DNA of 39,179 nucleotides from Rhizomucor pusillus (taxonomy: Eukaryota > Mucoromycota > Mucoromycetes > Mucorales > Lichtheimiaceae). Below, in pieces: positions 31,699 to 39,179 of the stretch (position 1 is its first letter; each line of letters opens with the position of its first letter). Where the stretch lies: positions 1-39,179 of the forward strand of contig FWWN02000231.1 of assembly GCA_900175165.2 (NCBI GenBank), written 5' to 3'. A program made the position numbers and the translations under genes. The notes beneath the pieces were generated by a model, which saw nothing but the letters and a program-made list of their open reading frames with translations, was not told the DNA's origin and searched no databases.

Positions 31699-34600
31699 AT
31701 GACTGATTCTGTGGAAATCACGACAGAGACGGTATGTGGCTCCCTTATCGCAGACATACGCTGCAAGTGCAAGCTTGCTTTGTGGGGGTTTATAGTGTTT
31801 GTTGTTGTTCTTTTTGATGTCTGACATGAGTCGATCGACAGGTGACAGACATGGAACCAGAGATTCCTGTCAAAATGGACCAAGACGAACCAATCTCTGT
31901 GGACGATACTGTCACCCAGTCCATGTTAGAGGAAGAAAGCAAACTTGCTGAAAGCACTCAAAAGGAAAATGAAGAGCGCATGAGAGAGGAGGCAAGTGGC
32001 GTGATCTGCAAATTTGAGTGCATTGTCGTTTTGCACAGACTAACGTTTATGTTGACAGGCGGAAGCGCAGTTCGACAATACAGTCAAAGAACAGCGCATG
32101 AAGCGTCTGCACTTTTTACTAGAGAAATCCAGCGCGTATGCAACAATATTAGGTCGAAAGCTTGCCAAACAGCAAGAGGAAGCGCGTGGCAGAGCAAACA
32201 AGACAGCAGCAGCGGCAGCGGCACCGACAACTGAGGCGCCCGCGGATGCCTCGGCTAAGGCTAAGGGGCGTCCTAAGTCGCGTAAAAGAAAAGCTAACGA
32301 CGCGGACTATCAACTTGGGGAATATCTCAATGAGGAGGTCAGTCATTCTTGCAGATTGTGCATTGGCAGCCAGAGAAATATCGCTCTGATACCATAAAAT
32401 CGTAAAAGGATGTTAAACGTCGCAAGCAATCAGAAGATAGCGTGGGCAAAGCCATTCTGGAGGAGAGTCAGGCTGCAACCAACAATGACAACAAAGGTAC
32501 GAAACCAAGCGTATCTTCACGACAGCCCGCTCTGGTTACCGGTGGTGTCCTCCGTGATTATCAGCTTGCTGGCGTTGAGTGGCTCATCAGTCTTTGGGAA
32601 AACGGTTTGAACGGTATCCTAGCTGATGAAATGGGTCTTGGCAAGGTGAGGTTTTTTACATTGTTTGATTTTTATCTTTCGGAATGCAATTCTTATCTTG
32701 GGGAATCCTTCGTAGACTTTGCAAACTATTGGTTTCATTGCACATCTCAAAGCCATGAAAGTCTCTGGACCATATTTGATTGTCACTCCTTTGTCGACAA
32801 TTGCCAATTGGGTGAATGAATTCAAGAGGTTAGTTTTTAGTAAAAAGCCAATAAGACTGATTTGCAGTTTCTGATACTTGCTGTTCACAGGTTCACACCT
32901 TCAATTAATGTGCTACTCTACCACGGCTCGAAAGACGAGCGGCATCATATGATCAACCGAAAGATGCCCAAAAAGAAGGAGACGCAGTATGATTTCCCAA
33001 TTATTGTCACTAGCTACGAAATTGTTATCAATGATCGCAAATATTTGCAAAAGTACAACTGGAAGTACATTGTCGTCGATGAAGGTCATCGCATCAAAAA
33101 CTTGAACTGCCGATTAATCAAAGAGCTCAAGAGTTACTCCAGTGCGAACCGATTACTCCTTACTGGCACCCCTCTTCAGGTACGACGAGCTTTTAAAAGT
33201 ACTGAAATGACGTATGAAAACTGATGATAATGTACAATAATTTAGAATAACCTTGCTGAACTTTGGAGCTTGTTGAATTTCTTGTTACCGGATATCTTTG
33301 ACGACCTCGATATGTTCCAATCGTGGTTCGATTTCTCAGATATTAATCAGAAAAGTGGGCAAGATCGTATCATCAAGGAAGAAGAGGAAGATCGGATCAT
33401 TTCAAGTTTACATACTATTTTACAGCCATTCTTGCTTAGAAGACTCAAAACAGATGGTAAGCTAAAGCAGAGCAATGTTAAATCAATGGAACTACTCACG
33501 TTTCCGCTTGCAGTTGAGCATTCATTGCCCAAAAAGAAGGAGTATTTATTGTATGCACCGTTGACTCAAGCCCAAAAAAACTTGTACGACGCTCTCTTGA
33601 ATCGAGATATCCGCAATTACCTTTTAAAGCGCAAAGAACAGGTCATTGATGGTGCTCAAGCTCCAGAAAATAAGGAAGAAGAACAATCCCAAGAAGACAA
33701 ACGTAAACGATTGTTGAAAACTGTAGATTACAAGGAGAAGAGCGATCACCAGTACTTTAAAGAACTGGAAGAGAATGCAAATGCAACATCCAATGTAGAT
33801 ACGACAGAGGCTGAGAAGAAACAGCAAAAATCAACAGCCGGTACGTTGACATACTATATAAGTTGACGTGAGCAGATCATGTTTCTAACACGAGCGGATT
33901 CTAGTCAGTCAAATTAACGGCCTGCATTTACAAAATGTCGTGATGCAGCTCCGGAAAGCGTGCAACCATCCGTTCCTTTTCGACTGGCCAATCGATCCCA
34001 AAACAAATACTCCTGTGCTGAACGAACAACTAGCTACGCAGTCAGGCAAAGTGCTTCTACTGGATCGCCTTTTGACGGCATTGTTTGACCGAGGCCACAA
34101 AGTGCTTGTATTCTCGCAAATGACGAAAATGCTGGATATTCTGGAGGATTGGGCGACTGAGATCAAAGGCTGGCCAGTTTGCCGCATTGATGGCAGCGTC
34201 CCTCAGGATTCCCGACGGCAGCAAATTGACGATTTCAATGAAACAAACAGTAAATACAAGCTCTTCTTGCTCTCAACCCGAGCAGGCGGTCTTGGTATCA
34301 ATCTGACATCCGCAGACACTGTTGTGATCTTCGACAGCGATTGGAACCCCCAAATGGATTTGCAAGCTCAGGACCGTGTACATCGTATCGGGCAAACAAA
34401 ACCCGTATTGATTTACCGTCTCGTCGCTGCTAACACTGTTGAAGCCAAGATGCTTGAACGCGCTACTGCCAAGCGTCGACTTGAAAAGCTTGTGATCCAC
34501 AAAGGTAAAGATCTTTGTCTCGATCTGTATATTTCAAACGGTCAAGAGATGCATTAACATCTCCGGATATAGGCAAGTTCAAGACTCCAGTCACCGCATC

Positions 34601-34847
34601 TGCCAAGCGTGAGCAGGAGAACACGGTGCGAGAGCTTGCTGAGATCTTGGCTTCCGAAGATGGAGAACAGGTACAGATTGTATCGGACGGTGACAAGGTT
34701 ATCAGTGATGAAGATCTCGAAAAGTTGCTGGATCGAAGCGAACACGTCTTTGAACAGAAGAACTCGAGTGCATCAGGCGGCTTCAAAGAAATTGATACAT
34801 CTGAAATGAAAGACCACAAAAATGAGATTCTTGCCTCGCGAAATTGA
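31699..34847 (+). CDS. IRC5: SNF2-family chromatin remodeler of the LSH/HELLS/Irc5 group
   Basis: Ten exons (31699-31731, 31842-31991, 32059-32337, 32409-32645, 32716-32828, 32891-33179, 33246-33456, 33514-33840, 33905-34504, 34573-34847) give 837 residues, essentially the length of human HELLS. The N-terminus is acidic with a coiled coil and a basic stretch ([15 protein letters not shown], about 138-152). The SNF2 domain has [19 protein letters not shown], Walker [12 protein letters not shown] (spanning exons 4/5), [10 protein letters not shown] near residue 334 and [11 protein letters not shown]. The helicase-C half has [27 protein letters not shown] and [15 protein letters not shown] rather than DEAH is typical of this group. 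Relatives use ATP to slide nucleosomes, support DNA methylation (LSH, DDM1) or cohesin loading (Irc5). Exon 2 ends GAG|GCAAGT, apparently a GC-AG intron, because no GT donor keeps frame as well. The tail is acidic. Confidence 0.93.
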
Positions 34848-35141
34848 TAGCATATGTTCAATGCTGACTACTTTTACATAATCCATCCTTTTATGTATTA
34901 AAGACTACAAATTTCATCCGACGAAAGCGCTATTTCCGTACGTGCTGTCTTGTCGTAGTCGTATGTATAATTTAAGGCACCAAGAAGTACTCTTGTTGAA
35001 TCCTTAGCGGGTCAAATGGTTTCGCCAAAGGCAATATTTATTCTTGAAAGGATCGAATGCTTTTTGGCTGTGAAAGAGTCATAATAGAAAAACGAGAGAA
35101 AAAAGAACGGTATGAAATGCTGCTATGTAGAGTGATGATGT

Positions 35142-36125
35142 CTAGAACAAGCCCAGTTTGGTCTTGTTTTCTTTCATGCGAGGTGAGATGAACCGACCGA
35201 GGAAAGTGTACAAATCCGCACGCACAGAGTCGTTTTCAAAAATGTTGAAGGTCTTTGCATTCTTTTCGGTGTCCACAACAACAAGCTCCAATTTATCCAT
35301 CTTTAAGTGACCTAGAACGGACCAAGACGATCAATCCTAAGCTTAAATGTTGCACTTGACCTAGCTTACCTTCTTCTGTAAGCACTCTGATTCTGTTGGG
35401 GGTACCAACACCAATATGCAGTGGCTTTTCTTGCAGATACTGGATCTGCTGCTCGATCTTGAAATGCTTTGCAAAAAGTTTGGCGACCTTGGCTGCCTTG
35501 TCCAATTCTCCTTTCAAAGCTCTACATTGAAATAAGTAACTTACTTACTACCGCAGCTACCTATCTATGCTTTTTTACCTTGCGAGATCTGCAGCACGGA
35601 TGGCCGAATGTGTAAGCACCAGAACTCTCGGTGAGGCCAGCTCTTCGGGTTTCTTGAGGAGCTGCTTATGTTGCATGACGCCAAACTTTACATAATTGGG
35701 TAATGCATCAAGCGTGTGATCTGGCATGTTGAATTTGCTGTTATCGACGAATTGAGACTCGGGTAATGCTTGTTCTTCCAGTTCTACGTCTGATAGCTTT
35801 GGTAATGCCTTCTTTTGATGTTGCCGCACGTATGCAAATTGAACAGATGGGCTTTCCTTGTATAATCGACCGATTTCCTGCACCCCCTCTTCGGTAGTCA
35901 CCTACACTATTTGTTTAGACACGAGTCCGTTGACCACTAGGTCTTAAAGCCCCGTACCTTTTGTTTCTTCTTTTTCTTCTTCTTGTCCTTGGCTTTACGC
36001 TTTGCGCCGATCTCTTCGTGATCATTTCCTTGAACTTCATTTTGATCGGACCCGACGGGCTCGTCTACGTAGAAATCATCGTCGAGAGCATCGGCCGAGA
36101 CCGGCTTCTTTGCTACATCCGCCAT
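35142..36125 (-). CDS. CMS1: Cms1 (CMSS1), 90S pre-ribosome/U3 small-subunit factor
   Basis: Four exons on the minus strand (36125-35958, 35901-35579, 35521-35370, 35311-35142) encode 270 residues, close to family length. The ATG at 36125 opens MADVAKKPVSADALDDDFYV, an acidic stretch, then a Lys run (KDKKKKKKKQK) suited to nucleolar targeting. Then come LPNYVKFGVMQHKQLLKKPE, PRVLVLTHSAIRAADLARAL, KVAKLFAKHFKIEQQIQYLQ and IGVGTPNRIRVLTEEGKLGH, the DEAD-box-like but ATPase-dead fold of Cms1. The family associates with 90S pre-ribosomes and U3 snoRNP in 40S assembly. No Walker or DEAD motif is visible. The end lies 294 bp from the convergent remodeler gene. Confidence 0.93.
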
Positions 36126-36382
36126 GAAAAGTCGATCGAGTTGATCTGTCAAAGATCAGCAGTGCACAAGAGAGAAAAATTATTCCCTGTCCTCCGACAC
36201 AGAAATGCGGTTTCCATGAATTTCGCAAGTCTTTTTCTTTTTAACCGATTCCATGTTAGAAGTAAGGGCGCAGAGCATGTATATATGTATAGAATGCATA
36301 TGAGAGTTGTTGAGGATTCGATAAGGGGATAAGCTACAGAGGGCCGAAACTAAACTTCTATGTACTTTTTTTTCTTATTTTT

Positions 36383-37662
<1,280 letters not shown>

Positions 37663-39179
37663 GATGCTTTTGTTTTATGTACAGAACTGTGTTGATATGC
37701 AATGGGAATACGAAAAAGCAAAAAAAGAAGGTGTCGCTGATAATCTCAGCGATAAAATTTGCTGGATGTGGTTTTTGCAGTCACATCCAGCCAAGTTGGC
37801 GTGAGTCATACGTGGGCATGCAGAGTTTGACATATGTCATTCGCTTAGGCTGTCAAACTCTTTGCAAGTAGAAAATTTGCTTGTTACTTCTTGCAGAGTT
37901 GCACACACACGCACATGAGTATATAAATATTTAAGCATGTAAAGAGATCGATTTCCTTCGACGGCTTTCCATAACAGTCTCTCCCGCTGTCGCTCATATT
38001 CTGATGTGTGACTTTGTCATCCATTGCTCCAACCAGTTGTTGAGCTATCTTGACATCACGTAACACGGTTTTGAATGACAATGTAGGTTTCCGCGTTGTT
38101 CTCTTTAATGTAAATTTAAAGCTATAAATATTGTTACTGATTATGCATATACAGAATGAAAAAGCAGATGAATGAGAAACATTTATCCGGCTGTTTGGGC
38201 AAGCATAGATTTGTGCCCTCTTTTGTCAAACACAAACCTGAGTACTGTGGCCTGGCAGAACTAGCAGAATCAGACTTCATCGTGCTCGAGAAACGGTCAA
38301 TGCGACTTTGCAGTATAAAACAGTTCAGTCGTCATGAATGCGACAAACGCGAAAGACAAAGCGGGAAATGTCTGGTTCTTTAGCAAAGCGCATTAACGCG
38401 TTCAAGCCTGCCTATCTTTCTCTCTCTCTATCAAAGAAAAGAATTTTCAAGTTTAATACAAAATTAAGCTTACGTTCGTTTCATAACAAGACATGAATTT
38501 TTGCAAGACTATTTGTGTATGGAAAGCAAAAAGTTTCGGTATGCACGACTTGAAATGGAATCACTACTCCATCCTCCATCCAAGGATTAATTCTTTGACC
38601 GACACAATGGACGCACCACGAGGAACATCAACGAAATTGACGCCTTCGAGACTTTGCTACAATGTAACTACCTCGATATGCCGTACTAAATGATACCTTT
38701 GAACTGCCCCATGTCATAAAATTTGCTCAGCTCTCATATGATACCAAGGATAGGCCGAAATGCGGAAATGTTACCACAGGCTCATGAAAACAAAAAAATA
38801 AACAGCCAGGCTTTGCAACGAGGCTGGCCACCAGACTTGCACGGGGGATCCACTGGTCTCACTCATGGTGAGAAAGGTGGCGAAGCGGTAAGGGGCAAGA
38901 GGACAAAAGTTCCAATTTTTTTAACACCTCATTGCCTTGACTCAATGTTAAGAGCAGTCGCCATAGCTCTGAACTTTTCTTAAGAAGGAATAAACACAAA
39001 TCATGTAACTGTCCCTGCTTTTCGCATGTGTACGTGATCATGAAAGCGCTTGTTCACGTCGCCATCTTGTTGGCTTTAAAGCCTGTCCTCCCTTCTGCTT
39101 TTTGATCATGAACGACGTAATTTCCATTTCTTTACATTGTCTAGCGTTTTGGAGGGTGTTGCGAGATACAACTCGACAG
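37663..39179. other. Right-end region without a recognised gene
   Basis: The left part holds the DAHP synthase promoter. Small open frames such as 38156-38383 have no family match and no splice partners. At the far right a start codon near 39109 (MNDVISISLHCL) might begin a gene that runs off the window, but there is too little sequence to judge. No RNA or repeat was identified. Confidence 0.45.

Overview
The window looks like chromosomal DNA of an early-diverging fungus, most likely Mucoromycota (Mucorales-type). The reasons are intron-dense genes with short introns of about 45-100 nt and GT..AG (rarely GC..AG) borders, a fungal Zn2Cys6 regulator, a short animal-type MIA40, and decayed transposon sequence carrying MULE and Fanzor/TnpB-like domains. 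There are no rRNA genes, CRISPR arrays or convincing tRNAs. All gene models were spliced by hand from reading frame, splice borders and family conservation. Every multi-exon model listed keeps frame through all junctions.

Left part (1-14.2 kb). A poorly coding stretch (1-2.2 kb) holds an ISXO2/Merlin-like zinc-ribbon scrap. Then come a large low-complexity membrane protein (2182-4311), a DUF1640/CCDC90 mitochondrial membrane protein (4773-6123), a PhoD-like phosphatase (9263-6696, minus), a basic coiled-coil protein whose start resembles ZRSR2 (9541-10201), and the TTC7/Ypp1 scaffold of the plasma-membrane PI4-kinase complex (14206-10391, minus).

Middle (14.2-22.1 kb). A spacer with a 51-bp tandem duplication precedes ARF1 (16648-15784, minus). 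Next are RLP7 (17650-18591), a secreted GH5 beta-mannanase-like enzyme (19595-21302) and MIA40 (22021-21547, minus).

Mobile-element graveyard (about 23.2-26.1 kb). It contains a FAR1/MULE transposase relic, a second MULE fragment, and a decayed Fanzor/TnpB-like nuclease C-terminus with its zinc ribbon and RuvC-III-like motif, plus hairpins.

Right part (26.9-39.2 kb). An eight-exon YbaK-type aminoacyl-tRNA deacylase-like gene (26911-28065) was assembled from short exons. It is followed by a Zn2Cys6 transcription factor with its zinc cluster split by an intron (28374-30419), a doubtful small secreted or membrane protein (31163-30744, minus), an LSH/HELLS/Irc5 chromatin remodeler (31699-34847), the 90S pre-ribosome factor CMS1 (36125-35142, minus), DAHP synthase (37662-36383, minus) and a 1.5-kb tail without recognised genes.

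The genes are ordinary dispersed housekeeping genes and do not form a pathway cluster. Two (RLP7, CMS1) serve ribosome assembly and two (DUF1640, MIA40) serve mitochondria. The most unusual content is the transposon graveyard, two likely GC-AG introns, and perfect CCGCGG inverted repeats downstream of RLP7.
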